Assembly: GCA_963709765.1 (NCBI GenBank)
Contig: CAVPXL010000007.1
Coordinates: forward strand, 1 to 64,000
Reading direction: 5' to 3'
Length of the DNA: 64,000 nt
Source of the DNA: Roseitranquillus sp963709765
GTDB lineage: Bacteria; Pseudomonadota; Alphaproteobacteria; Rhodobacterales; Rhodobacteraceae
Each line of letters starts with the position of its first letter. The first letter of the stretch is position 1. The position numbers and the translations under genes were made by a program. Below, piece by piece: positions 44,975 through 53,976 of the stretch. The notes under the pieces were generated by a model, which made no database searches, was not told the DNA's origin, and was given only the letters and a program-made list of their open reading frames with translations.

Positions 44975-45352
44975 ATGAAGACCGAAGACGCCGAGGGCGG
45001 CACGCTCGAAACCTGGGACGTGGAAGAGGTCTCGGAAGCCTATGAGAAGGGTGAGATCGCGATCGTCGACGTACGCACGACGCCCGAATACATGTTCGAG
45101 CATATCGAAGGGGCGCTGCTCCTGCCGATGTCGTTTCTCATGCCGGAAAAGCTCCCCAGTCAGGAAGGCAAACGCATCGTCTTCCACTGCGGCTCGGGCG
45201 TGCGGTCCGAAAAGGTGGCCCGAACCTGCCTGCAGGCCGGCATCTCGCCGGTGGCGCATATGGCTGGCGGTTTCGGTGCCTGGAAAAAGGCGAAGAAACC
45301 GCATGTCGGCACCGACCCCAATTCAGGCGGTCCGAAGCGCGTGAACACCTGA
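44975..45352 (+). CDS. Single-domain rhodanese sulfurtransferase
   Basis: This is a 125-residue rhodanese domain. The catalytic Cys is in FHCGSGVRSEK, the acidic site in VDVRTTPEY, and the closing block MAGGFGAWKKA is standard. It would move sulfur between a persulfide and thiosulfate or a carrier. It follows the metallo-hydrolase gene after 14 bases with GAAGGAGG upstream, so both probably act in sulfide and persulfide removal. A strong terminator follows the stop. Confidence 0.9.
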   Translation: MKTEDAEGGTLETWDVEEVSEAYEKGEIAIVDVRTTPEYMFEHIEGALLLPMSFLMPEKLPSQEGKRIVFHCGSGVRSEKVARTCLQAGISPVAHMAGGFGAWKKAKKPHVGTDPNSGGPKRVNT

Positions 45353-45365
45353 CCCCGCACGCAAA

Positions 45366-45391
45366 GCGGCCCGGGATCGCTCCCGGGCCGC
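45366..45391. terminator. Bidirectional terminator between rhodanese and amtB
   Basis: A perfect 11-base stem (45366-45376 with 45381-45391) and 4-base loop sit between two convergent genes. It is preceded by AAA on the plus strand, giving a short T-run for the amtB direction. Confidence 0.85.
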
Positions 45392-45410
45392 ATCACGACA
45401 CTGTCTTGCG

Positions 45411-46736
45411 TCAACCCTTGGCGAATTCGGGATAGGCTTCCATCCCGAGCTCGGCCTGGTCGAGACCCACCATCTCCTCTTCCTCGCTCACACGGATGCC
45501 GATCGTGGCGCGCAGGATGAGCCAGACGATGAGGCTCACCACGAATACCGAGGCACCGATCGCGGCGACGCCGATGGCCTGGGTCACATAGCTCGCGTCG
45601 CCGTTCGAGGCCGGCACGATCATCGTGCCCCAGATCCCGGCGACCAGGTGCACCGGGATGGCGCCGACGACGTCGTCGATCTTCATCCGGTCGAGCATCG
45701 GCACCACGAAGACCACGATCACCCCACCGATCCCACCGATCAGCAGCGCACCGAAGAGTGACGGCATCAGCGGCTCGGCCGTGATCGAGACGAGGCCCGC
45801 CAGTGCGCCGTTGAGCACCATGGTCAGGTCGACTTTGCCATACATCAGCTGCGTCAGGATCAGAGCGGCCACGGCACCCGCGGCGGCGGCCATGTTCGTG
45901 TTGGCGAAGATGCGGCTCACGTCGGTGACATCACCCACCGTGCCCATGGCGAGCTGCGAGCCGCCGTTGAAGCCGAACCAGCCGAGCCACAGGATGAACG
46001 TCCCGAGCGTGGCGAGCGCCAGATTCGAGCCGGGCAGCGCCTGGACCCGTCCATTGGCGGCATACTTGCCCAGGCGAGGACCCAGCACGATCACGCCGGC
46101 CAGCGCCGCGAAGCCGCCTGCCGCATGCACGAGGGTCGAGCCCGCGAAGTCGGCAAAGCCCAGTTCGGAGAGCCAGCCACCACCCCACTGCCAGGACGCC
46201 TCGACCGGGTAGATCAGGCCGGTCAGGATTACGGTGAAGAGCAGGAAAGGCCACAACTTGATCCGCTCGGCCAGCGTGCCGGAAACGATCGACGCGGTGG
46301 TGGCGCAGAACATCAATTGAAAGAAGAAGTCCGATCCGGCGCTGGCATAATCGAGAGCGGCATCTTCGGCCGCAAGTCCCACGGGCTCGAGCGACGTGAC
46401 GGCGAAGAACGGTCCCAGCCAGCCTTCGATCAGCCACTCACCGGGATACATGATCCCGAAGCCGATCAGCCAGTACATGATCGCGGCGATCGAAAAGAGG
46501 CCGATGTTCTTGGTCAGCTGCATCGTCACGTTCTTCGACCGGACGAGGCCGGCCTCGAGCATCGCGAAGCCCGCCGCCATCCAGAAGACCAAGAACCCGC
46601 CGATCAGGAAAAGCAGCGAAGTCAAGATGTATGAGTTTATGTCCGGGGCCGGCGCGGCAGCGGCAGCCTCCTGTGCAGTGGCGAGACCCGGCAAGGCCGT
46701 GGCCAGCACCGCCGGCAGAATCGTCTTGAAGTACAT
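45411..46736 (-). CDS. amtB: Ammonium transporter
   Basis: AmtB is a trimeric inner-membrane channel that conducts ammonia/ammonium. The 441-residue protein has a signal peptide ending near ATAQEA and eleven later membrane helices. Family blocks include AGFAMLEAGLVRSKN, ATTASIVSGTLAERI, STLVHAAGGFAALAG with the twin-His pore site, and DVVGAIPVHLVAGIWGT with the second His. I chose ATG at 46736 because GAGGAA lies five to six bases upstream; ATG at 46748 has no site. It follows glnK by 19 bases, the usual PII-AmtB operon. Confidence 0.96.
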   Translation of the reverse strand: MYFKTILPAVLATALPGLATAQEAAAAAPAPDINSYILTSLLFLIGGFLVFWMAAGFAMLEAGLVRSKNVTMQLTKNIGLFSIAAIMYWLIGFGIMYPGEWLIEGWLGPFFAVTSLEPVGLAAEDAALDYASAGSDFFFQLMFCATTASIVSGTLAERIKLWPFLLFTVILTGLIYPVEASWQWGGGWLSELGFADFAGSTLVHAAGGFAALAGVIVLGPRLGKYAANGRVQALPGSNLALATLGTFILWLGWFGFNGGSQLAMGTVGDVTDVSRIFANTNMAAAAGAVAALILTQLMYGKVDLTMVLNGALAGLVSITAEPLMPSLFGALLIGGIGGVIVVFVVPMLDRMKIDDVVGAIPVHLVAGIWGTMIVPASNGDASYVTQAIGVAAIGASVFVVSLIVWLILRATIGIRVSEEEEMVGLDQAELGMEAYPEFAKG

Positions 46737-46755
46737 GTCGTTCCTCATGTTCGCG

Positions 46756-47094
46756 TCAAATCGCGTCTTCGTTCGTTTCGCCGGTGCGCACGCGCATGGC
46801 GCTCTCCACGTCGACGACGAAGATCTTTCCGTCACCGATCTTGTCGGTCTTGGCGGCGCGGGCGATTGTCTCGACCACCTGTTCGACCAATCCGTCGGAG
46901 ACGACGATCTCGAGTTTCGCCTTCGGTACGAAGTTCACGGCGTATTCGGCCCCGCGGTAGATCTCGGTGTGACCCGACTGACTGCCGAACCCCTTGATTT
47001 CCGTGACCATCATGCCCCGCACGCCAATGGAGGTGAGCGCCTCGCGCACCTCTTCGAGCTTGAACGGCTTGATTGCTGCAATGACGAGCTTCAC
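46756..47094 (-). CDS. glnK: PII signalling protein GlnK
   Basis: PII proteins report nitrogen and energy status and block AmtB when ammonium is plentiful. The 112-residue protein begins KLVIAAIKPFKLEEVREAL (GTG start at 47094), and the T-loop holds Tyr51 in IYRGAEYAVNF, the site uridylylated by GlnD. The 2-oxoglutarate/ATP-binding regions KAKLEIVV and GDGKIFV are intact. Its place directly upstream of amtB marks it as GlnK rather than GlnB. Two near-identical dyads lie about 100 bases upstream and may bind NtrC. Confidence 0.95.
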   Translation of the reverse strand: MKLVIAAIKPFKLEEVREALTSIGVRGMMVTEIKGFGSQSGHTEIYRGAEYAVNFVPKAKLEIVVSDGLVEQVVETIARAAKTDKIGDGKIFVVDVESAMRVRTGETNEDAI

Positions 47095-47195
47095 ACGGTC
47101 CCCTTTCCGCTGTGTTCGGTGTCGCGAACGAGAAGGGGCACGATGCCGCATCGCGGCAAGACGATGGCGCTTCCGACCAGACCTGCTGCCGGGGC

Positions 47196-47240
47196 ATTGT
47201 GCCTAATTTTTGCACAGTTGGAACAATGTGCCTGATTTTT
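47196..47240. promoter_or_regulatory. Tandem dyads upstream of glnK, candidate NtrC sites
   Basis: Two 16-base copies (47196-47211 and 47225-47240) differ at two positions and are 29 bases apart. The first forms the dyad TGTGC-N9-GCACA; the second has one good half. They lie 100-145 bases upstream of glnK. I find no -24/-12 sigma-54 element with correct spacing. Confidence 0.5.
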
Positions 47241-47335
47241 GATCACTCGCGGGACGGGTTGCGCCGGCGGCGGGGACGCTCCACATCCCCCTCGCGAGCC
47301 GCTAAGATCACAGGCCAACGACAGTCAGGCAGGAC

Positions 47336-49527
47336 ATGAGCACCTCAGGCAAACGCCGGCCGGCGCCCGTTGCGGAACGGCGCAGCCGCGCCAGACCCGC
47401 CAAGGGTCGGGCAAAGGCCAAACCCCAACCACGCAGGCGTGGACTGATCGCGCGTCTGGTCGGCGGCTTTGTGGGCTTGGTCTGGCGGCTGACCTGGCGG
47501 CTCGGTGTCGTGGTGGGCCTGATCCTCGGCGCGGCCGTGCTCTATTTCTACGTATCGATGCCGCCGGTCGGCGACTTGCTGGACGGCCGGGCGCGTGGAT
47601 CGGTCACACTGCTCGATCGCAAAGGCGAGGTCTACGCTTGGCGCGGTGAGCAGTTCGGCGGACAGATCACAGCCGACACGGTCGCGCCCGAGTTGCGCAA
47701 CGCCATCGTCGCCACCGAGGACAAGCGCTTCTGGAGCCATTTCGGCGTCGATCCGATCGGGATCGCCGGCGCCATCCGCATCAACCTGATCGAGGGGCGG
47801 GGACCGCTCGAAGGGCACGGCGGCTCCTCGATCACCCAGCAGGTCGCCAAGCTGCTCTGCCTGGGCCGACCGTTCGACCCGGCCATCGAGACGGAGGCGG
47901 AATACGAGACCGACTGCCGCCGCGGCTCACTGATCCGCAAGGTCAAGGAAGTGCCCTTCGCCCTGGCGATGGAGGCTCGCTACTCCAAGGAGGAGATCCT
48001 GACGATCTACCTCAACCGCGCCTATCTGGGCGCCGGCGCGCGCGGCTTCGAGGCCGCGGCGCAGCGCTATTTCGGCAAGTCCGCGGCCAATGTGGATGCG
48101 GCCGAGGCAGCGATGCTGGCGGGCCTGCTCGTGGCCCCCTCGCGATTTGCGCCGACCGCGAACCTCGCCCGTGCGCAGGGCCGCGCCAACGTCATCGTCG
48201 GGCTGATGGCGGACCAGGGCTATATCAGCGCCGCCGAGGCAAAGGCCGCCCGCGCCAACCCTGCCGAGTTGAGCGAGGCGGCCGAGGCCCGCGCCGGCGG
48301 CTATTTCGCCGACTGGGTGATGGACCAGGGACCGGCCTTCCTCACCAGCGAAACCACCGAGGACGTCATTGTCCGCACCACGTTCGATCCTCGCATCCAG
48401 AACGCCGCCGAATCGGCGCTCAAGGAGGTCTTCGCTAATCAGGTCAAGAAGGGCTCAAAGGCGCAGGCGGCCATCGTGGTGATGTCCTCCGACGGGGCGG
48501 TGCGCGCAATGGTCGGCGGACGCAAGCTGCGCGGCGTGGCCGGCCAGTTCAACCGCGCCATCCAGGCCAAGCGTCAGACGGGCAGCGCGTTCAAACCCTT
48601 CGTCTACGCCGCCGCGCTCGACATGGGGTACGGATGGGACGACCGGGTCGAGGACGCGCCCCTCACGCTCGAACATCCCCGGATCAGGACCGTGGAGCCC
48701 GCAGAACTACACCCGGAACTACCAGGGAATCGTGACGCTTACCGACGCCCTGGCGCAATCGCTCAACATTCCCGCCGTCCGCGTGAGCGAGGCCGTGGGT
48801 CGGGAGAACGTCCGCGCGATCGCCGAGGGGTTCGGCATCGAGAGCGATCTCGCCTTGGGCCCTGCCCTGGCGCTGGGGGCCAGCGAATTCGACCCTGCTC
48901 GAGATGACCGGGGCCTATGCCGGCATCCTCAACGGCGGCTCGGCTGTCGAGCCCTACGGACTCGTCGAGTTGCGCCTCAAGGGCGAAAAAGAGGTGCTGA
49001 TCGGGCAGGAGGGCGGCCTCGGTGAACGGGTCATCAGCGAGGAGGCCGCGCGGCAACTGGTCTACATGATGAGCCAGGTGGTGGAACGGGGCACCGGAAA
49101 GCGTGCCGCCCTTCCCGGCCATCCCGCCGCCGGCAAGACGGGCACGACACAGGCAGCACGCGACGCCTGGTTCCTGGGATTCACCGCCGACTATGTGGCC
49201 GGCGTCTGGATGGGCTACGACGACAACACACCGCTATCGGGCGTGACCGGCGGCGGGCTTCCGGCGGAGATCTGGCGCGAGACGATGATTCGAGTGCACG
49301 AGGGCCTGCCGGCAAAGCCGCTTCCGGGCGCGAATCCTGTCAACAACACCCGTCTCGACGCGAATGGCGGGCAAAGGCCCTCGGCGCCGGAATCGGCGCG
49401 CGCCGACCCGCCGCGCTTTTCCGGGAACAGCCGCGAAGCCGGGTCGAACCGGCGGCAGCAATCCCGCGAGGATGACCCGCTGGAGCGCGTCATCCTCGAC
49501 GTCCTGAACGGTTTGTTCGGGAACTGA
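47336..49527 (+). CDS. Class A penicillin-binding protein (PBP1A type, two frameshifts)
   Basis: This bifunctional wall synthase would be about 729 residues after two single-base removals near 48680 and 48891. A basic cytoplasmic tail and one membrane helix (residues about 55-75) precede the transglycosylase domain, which has ATEDKRFWSHFGVDPIGIAGAIR, GGSSITQQVAK and AYLGAGARGFEAAAQRYFGKSA (family GT51). The transpeptidase domain contains the catalytic serine in RQTGSAFKPFVY and KTGTTQ with the Lys-Thr-Gly box. In the disputed region PWSPQNYTRNYQGIVTL is recovered only by repair. It is convergent with mlaC and not clearly part of an operon. Confidence 0.9.
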
Positions 49528-49574
49528 CTCGCCCAGAGGGATCTGCGGGGGCGTGCTCCGGTGCGACGGGGCGG

Positions 49575-49608
49575 CGCACAGACAGGAACCGAGTTCCGCG
49601 CCTGTGCG
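49575..49608. terminator. Hairpin between the PBP and mlaC genes
   Basis: A 7-base outer stem (49575-49581 with 49602-49608) encloses a 5-base inner stem (GGAAC with GTTCC). It lies in the 104-base spacer between convergent genes and probably terminates both. No T-run is present. Confidence 0.6.
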
Positions 49609-49631
49609 GCGGCAGGCCGCGCGATGTCCGC

Positions 49632-50222
49632 CTAGCCGGCGTTGCGGAGATCGGCGATCAGCGCGTCGATGTCGCCGCGCCGGCGGTCGAGCATCGCCCC
49701 GATCTCGGTCCGCTCGGTCTTGAGCAGGCTGATTCCTTCGATCAGCAGGTCGAAGAAGCGGACCTGCCCGCTGCGGTCCGACACCAGGAAAGCGACCTCG
49801 AACGGGGCTTCGCCGCGCAGTCGCGCGATGCCCCGGACCTCGTAGAACGACTTGACCTGACGGGCCTGCTCCACATCCACGCGACCGCCCGCGACCTCCT
49901 CGAAGCGGCGGCCGTACTTCCGCGCGATGTAATGCCGGAATGCTCCAGCAAAGGCGTCGAGCTGCGCCGCGGACGCACGACGCGCGTCCGGACCCAGCGT
50001 GGCGCGCGCGATCGTCGGCACATCGGCGTGGCGCGCAAAGATCTGTTCGAAGGCATCGTACATCGCCTGGCCGCGCTTGCCCGAGTTGATCACCGCGTTG
50101 ATCTCGGCGGTAACCTTCTGGATCAGCGAGTCCGCCTGACCTGTCGTCAGCGCGGCGGCCGGCGCCGCGACGAGAGCGGCGAGACCGGCAAGTACAGCCC
50201 GTCGGCCCGGATTATTCTGCAT
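49632..50222 (-). CDS. mlaC: MlaC-family phospholipid-binding protein
   Basis: MlaC is a periplasmic carrier of phospholipids in the Mla pathway, which keeps the outer membrane asymmetric. The 196-residue protein has an N-terminal signal with a twin-arginine-like motif (GRRAVLAGLAALVAAPAAA), so export may be by Tat. The mature part matches the ABC-type MlaC/Ttg2D domain (IARATLGPDARRASAAQLDAFAGAFRHYIARKYG). ATG at 50222 overlaps the mlaA stop by 11 bases; ATG at 50234 is also possible. It follows mlaA on the same strand. The inner-membrane Mla complex genes are not in the window. Confidence 0.86.
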   Translation of the reverse strand: MQNNPGRRAVLAGLAALVAAPAAALTTGQADSLIQKVTAEINAVINSGKRGQAMYDAFEQIFARHADVPTIARATLGPDARRASAAQLDAFAGAFRHYIARKYGRRFEEVAGGRVDVEQARQVKSFYEVRGIARLRGEAPFEVAFLVSDRSGQVRFFDLLIEGISLLKTERTEIGAMLDRRRGDIDALIADLRNAG

Positions 50223-50952
50223 AAAGATCGTCATAGGGATTGAAGTAGTCCTCGCTCTGCGCCCCGCCCAACTCGAACCGGCGGTTCTGAAGATAGGCTT
50301 CGCGGGCCTGAAGATAACTGTCGGCGCTCTCGTAGAGCACGGAATCGATGACGCCGGCGTAACGATCGCGTTTGCCCAGCCCGGAGCCGACCCGCGCGAC
50401 GGTCACGACGCGGCCGCTTTCGTCAGGCATCGCATGGCGCAACGGGTTGAGTACCACGTCCATGATCGTCCCGGCGAAATCGCGCTGTGTCGACGGACCG
50501 ATCAGCGGCAGTTCCAGATAGGCACCCTCGCCCGAGCCCCAGACATAGAGGGTCTGCCCGAAATCGCTTTCGCGCTCGGCCAGACCGAACGAGGTCGCCG
50601 GATCGAAGATCCCGACCACACCGAGTGTCGAGTTCAGCACGAAGCGGAAGAAATTGTGGCCCGCATCCTCGGCCTCGCCCTGCAGGATGTCGTTCACGAC
50701 ATACCCCGGTGTCGAGAGATTTTCGGCGAAATTCATGATCCCCGCCCTGACCGGCTTCGGCACGCCGCCGCCATAGACCTGCGACGCCGGCCGGAACAGC
50801 GCCCGGTCGACACCTTTGTTGAAGGCATGCACCTTGCGGTTCTGCATCTCGAACGGGTCGCCGGGATCGCGCGGCGCGTCGGGGCGCGTGCAAGCGGTGG
50901 CGAGGAGGGTCAGCACGGCGAATGCTGCGATGCGTGCGGCGGGAGGCGGCAA
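50212..50952 (-). CDS. mlaA: MlaA (VacJ) family outer-membrane lipoprotein
   Basis: MlaA removes misplaced phospholipids from the outer leaflet of the outer membrane. The 246-residue protein has a signal peptide with lipobox LLATAC (Cys21), then the MlaA core: DPFEMQNRKVHAFNKGVDRALFRPASQVYGGGVPKPVRAGIMNFAENLSTPG, and the later block FGLAERESDFGQTLYVWGSGEGAYLELPLIGPST, diagnostic of the family. I chose TTG at 50952 with GAGG upstream, because the signal peptide begins there; an ATG at 51180 would add 76 residues of unrelated sequence. mlaC follows and overlaps. Confidence 0.9.
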   Translation of the reverse strand: MPPPAARIAAFAVLTLLATACTRPDAPRDPGDPFEMQNRKVHAFNKGVDRALFRPASQVYGGGVPKPVRAGIMNFAENLSTPGYVVNDILQGEAEDAGHNFFRFVLNSTLGVVGIFDPATSFGLAERESDFGQTLYVWGSGEGAYLELPLIGPSTQRDFAGTIMDVVLNPLRHAMPDESGRVVTVARVGSGLGKRDRYAGVIDSVLYESADSYLQAREAYLQNRRFELGGAQSEDYFNPYDDLYAE

Positions 50953-51106
50953 GGCGAATCCTCGAAAACTGTCGGGAGGGGCTGCGTCGCCGAAAAGCCT
51001 AATCGCGCGGAACAGCGCTGACAACCGAAGCGACGTGACGCGATAGCACTTCCGCTGGGCCGCGCGCCCCGCTAGCGTGCGCCCCGGAACGCGCAGGAGG
51101 GATGTC

Positions 51107-51571
51107 ATGAGCGGGACAATCGAAAATCGCCTGAAGGAAATGGGTGTCACCCTGCCGGAGGCGGCAGCGCCGGCGGCCAATTACGTGCCCTGGGTCAAGA
51201 GCGGCAACATGCTCTACGTCTCGGGCCAGATCAGCCAGGGCCCGGACGGCCTCATCACGGCAAAGCTGGGCCACGACATGAGCTTCGAGGACGGGGCCCG
51301 CGCGGCGCAGACCTGCGCGGTGCAGCTTCTGGCGCAGGTCAAGGCGGCCTGTGACGGCGACCTCGACCGGCTCGAACGGGTGGTCAAGCTGACCGGCTTC
51401 GTGAACTCCACCGGCGACTTCACCGACCAGCCGAAGGTCGTGAACGGCGCATCGGACTTTCTCGTGGACGTGCTTGGCGACAAGGGGCGCCATGCGCGGT
51501 CGGCTGTCAGCGCCGCCTCCCTGCCATTGGGTGTGGCGGTGGAGATCGAAGGGATCTTCGAGATCCGATGA
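51107..51571 (+). CDS. ridA: RidA/YjgF family enamine-imine deaminase
   Basis: RidA-type proteins hydrolyse reactive imine intermediates such as 2-aminoacrylate. The 154-residue protein belongs to the longer RidA subgroup: the start GTIENRLKEMGVTLPEAAAP and the core GNMLYVSGQISQGPDG, KLTGFVNST and HARSAVSAASLPLGVAVEIEGIFEI are typical, though the deaminase Arg lies in HARSAV. ATG at 51107 is preceded by AGGAGGG. It overlaps the next gene by four bases. Divergent from mlaA. Confidence 0.88.
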   Translation: MSGTIENRLKEMGVTLPEAAAPAANYVPWVKSGNMLYVSGQISQGPDGLITAKLGHDMSFEDGARAAQTCAVQLLAQVKAACDGDLDRLERVVKLTGFVNSTGDFTDQPKVVNGASDFLVDVLGDKGRHARSAVSAASLPLGVAVEIEGIFEIR

Positions 51572-52317
51572 ACCTGCCCGCGCACTTCCTCTCGCGCCCT
51601 TTCGCACACCGCGCCCTGCACGACCGCGCTGCCGGGGCGATCGAGAACTCCACGTCGGCCATCGAGGCCGCCATCGCCGCCGGATACGGCATCGAGATCG
51701 ACGTGCAGGTCTCTTCCGACGGGGTGGCGGTGGTTTTCCACGACGAAAAGCTGGACCGCCTGACGGGCCAAAGCGGCCTCGTGCGCGCCCGTTCCGCCGA
51801 GGAACTGGGCCGCATTCCGCTCAAGGGCGGGACCGACACGATCAGGCCGCTGAGCGAAATCGTCGACCTCGTGGCAGGGCGTGTGCCGCTTCTGGTGGAG
51901 ATCAAGGATACGTCCGGCGCACTTGTCCCGGTCGACGGCGCACTGGAACGCTCGGTTGCCGGGACGCTTCGGAACGCGGAGAACACGGCGGTCATGTCGT
52001 TCAATCCCCACGCCATCGAATTGATGCAGGAATTGGCGCCGGACATCCCGCGCGGGCTGACGACCTGCGGCTTTCCGGAAAAGGACTGGTCCGCCCTGTC
52101 CCCCGAGCGCCGCGCCGAACTGGCGACCATACCCGACTACGCGCGGCTGGGTGCCACCTTCGTCAGCCATCAGCATACAGACCTTGACCGCGCCAGGATC
52201 GGCGAGCTGAAGCAGGCGGGCGCGGCAATTCTGTGCTGGACGATCCGCTCGCCGGAGCAGGCGTCGGCGGCCCTGCGCGTCGCCGACGCCGTCACCTTCG
52301 AGGGGTATCTTCCCTGA
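51568..52317 (+). CDS. Glycerophosphodiester phosphodiesterase
   Basis: This is a 249-residue TIM-barrel GDPD-family protein. It hydrolyses deacylated phospholipids to glycerol 3-phosphate and an alcohol. Active-site residues appear in FAHRALHDRAAG (His), IENSTSAIEAAIAAGYGIEIDVQVSSDG with the metal-binding Glu and Asp, and VVFHDEKLDRLTG. There is no signal peptide, so it acts in the cytoplasm. It is coupled to ridA by a four-base overlap, a neighbourhood seen in related genomes. Confidence 0.92.
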   Translation: MNLPAHFLSRPFAHRALHDRAAGAIENSTSAIEAAIAAGYGIEIDVQVSSDGVAVVFHDEKLDRLTGQSGLVRARSAEELGRIPLKGGTDTIRPLSEIVDLVAGRVPLLVEIKDTSGALVPVDGALERSVAGTLRNAENTAVMSFNPHAIELMQELAPDIPRGLTTCGFPEKDWSALSPERRAELATIPDYARLGATFVSHQHTDLDRARIGELKQAGAAILCWTIRSPEQASAALRVADAVTFEGYLP

Positions 52318-52386
52318 TCCGCCGACCGGCTTGACGCGCCGCTTCCCGGCCCCACACTTTGCGCTTTGAGCAGAGCCGGGTGGGAA

Positions 52387-53580
52387 ATGGACGACCAGCG
52401 CATCGAAGTGCAGTTGTTCGGCGCGATTGCCGACATCGACGCGGCGCGCTGGGACGCGTGCGCCTGCCCCGAGACCGCGGATGGTGGACGCCCGTTCGAT
52501 CCGTTCACCACCCACCGCTTTCTCGACGCTCTGGAGCAGAGCGGATCGGTGGGCTCCGGCACCGGCTGGCAGCCTCGTCACCTCGCCGCGCTCGCTGGCG
52601 GCGACATCGTCGCGGTCGCGCCGCTCTACGCCAAGGGTCACAGCCAGGGCGAATACATCTTCGACTACAACTTTGCCCACGCCTACGAGCGCGCGAAAGG
52701 AGACTACTACCCCAAGCTGCAGATCGCGGTGCCGTTCACTCCGGTCACAGGGCGCCGCTTTCTGGTGCGTCCCGGCTTCGAGGACATCGGACAGCCGGCG
52801 CTCATTCAGGCAGCGGTGCAGGTGGCGGAAACGAACAAGCTGTCGTCCGTCCACGCCACGTTCTGCACCGAGGCCGAGGCGCGGCTGGGCGAACGCATGG
52901 GCCTGCTTCACCGGGTGACGCAGCAATATCACTGGCGCAACCAGAACTACGGCAGCTTCGACGATTTTCTGGGCGCCCTGTCGTCGCGCAAGCGCAAGAC
53001 GATACGCAAGGAACGCGCGACGGCGCAGGCGTTCGGCGGCGAGATCGTCTCGCTGACGGGGGAGGAGATCCTGCCCGAACACTGGGACGCGTTCTGGCGC
53101 TTCTATCAGGACACCGGGGCGCGAAAATGGGGCACGCCCTATCTCACGCGCGCCTTCTTCGAGCAGATTCATGACACGATGCGCGACGACGTGCTGCTGA
53201 TCCTGGCGCTGCGAGACGGTCGTCCGGTTGCCGGGGCGCTCAACTTCATCGGGCGCGAGACGCTCTACGGACGCTACTGGGGCGCACAGGAGCACCACCC
53301 CTGCCTGCATTTTGAAGCGTGCTACTACCGTGCAATCGACTACGCCATCACGCACGGGCTCCACACGGTGGAGGCGGGCGCGCAGGGCGAGCACAAGATC
53401 GCGCGCGGTTATCTGCCGGTGCAGACGCACTCGTTGCACTGGTTTGCCGATGACGGGTTCGCCAGCGCCGTCGCGCAGTACCTTGACGCCGAACGCGCGG
53501 CCGTCGACGAGGAAATCGAGGTTCTGACGAGCTACGGTCCGTTTCGCAAGGAGTACACTGGCGAGACCGGCATGGACTGA
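52387..53580 (+). CDS. FemAB/DUF482-like GNAT-fold peptidoglycan-biosynthesis-type protein
   Basis: This is a 397-residue protein of the DUF482 family, which has a FemAB-like tandem acetyltransferase fold. It contains HRFLDALEQSGSVGSGTGWQPRHL, the middle block KRKTIRKERATA, YQDTGARKWGTPYLTRAFF, and the closing GAQGEHKIARGYLPVQTHSLHWF. Relatives are annotated as involved in peptidoglycan synthesis, but no reaction is proven. ATG at 52387 is preferred; a TTG at 52366 would add seven residues. It follows gdpD after 69 bases. Confidence 0.8.
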   Translation: MDDQRIEVQLFGAIADIDAARWDACACPETADGGRPFDPFTTHRFLDALEQSGSVGSGTGWQPRHLAALAGGDIVAVAPLYAKGHSQGEYIFDYNFAHAYERAKGDYYPKLQIAVPFTPVTGRRFLVRPGFEDIGQPALIQAAVQVAETNKLSSVHATFCTEAEARLGERMGLLHRVTQQYHWRNQNYGSFDDFLGALSSRKRKTIRKERATAQAFGGEIVSLTGEEILPEHWDAFWRFYQDTGARKWGTPYLTRAFFEQIHDTMRDDVLLILALRDGRPVAGALNFIGRETLYGRYWGAQEHHPCLHFEACYYRAIDYAITHGLHTVEAGAQGEHKIARGYLPVQTHSLHWFADDGFASAVAQYLDAERAAVDEEIEVLTSYGPFRKEYTGETGMD

Positions 53581-53688
53581 CCTCCGGGCGCCATTGTCGC
53601 GCATATGCCGCGCAGGGTGCGGGTCCCGGGGCGCGGCCTTGCCCCCGGCGCGCGCCCGGACAACAAACGCCGACGAAGGAGACGCGCG

Positions 53689-53976
53689 ATGACGAAGCTC
53701 ACAGACGACGAAAGATTGGCGGCGCTGGCCGACCTTCCGGCCTGGTGCCACGATGCCGGTCGTGACGCGCTGACCCGCACCTTCGAGTTCAAGAACTTTC
53801 AGGAGGCGTTCGGCTGGATGACGCGGGCCGCGCTCATTGCCGAGAAGATGAACCATCACCCGGACTGGCGGAACGTCTGGAACCGGGTTGAGGTGGCGCT
53901 GACGACCCATGATTCCGGCGGGCTCACGAGACAGGACGTCGAATTGGCGCGGCGGCTGGACGGGATCGGGAGATGA
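53689..53976 (+). CDS. phhB: 4a-Hydroxytetrahydrobiopterin dehydratase (pterin carbinolamine dehydratase)
   Basis: This 95-residue protein has the hallmark EKMNHHPDWRNVWNRVEVALTTHDSGGLT, with the His-His-Pro and second His of the active site. PhhB dehydrates the 4a-carbinolamine formed by aromatic amino acid hydroxylases; it may instead act in molybdopterin or folate-linked pathways, since no hydroxylase is nearby. ATG at 53689 has GAAGGAG upstream. It overlaps the mechanosensitive channel gene by four bases. Confidence 0.93.
   Translation: MTKLTDDERLAALADLPAWCHDAGRDALTRTFEFKNFQEAFGWMTRAALIAEKMNHHPDWRNVWNRVEVALTTHDSGGLTRQDVELARRLDGIGR

Noticed and set aside
47095..47335. A sigma-54 promoter for glnK
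   Set aside because: AGGCAC boxes are present, but the GG-N10-GC spacing needed for -24/-12 elements is not met.
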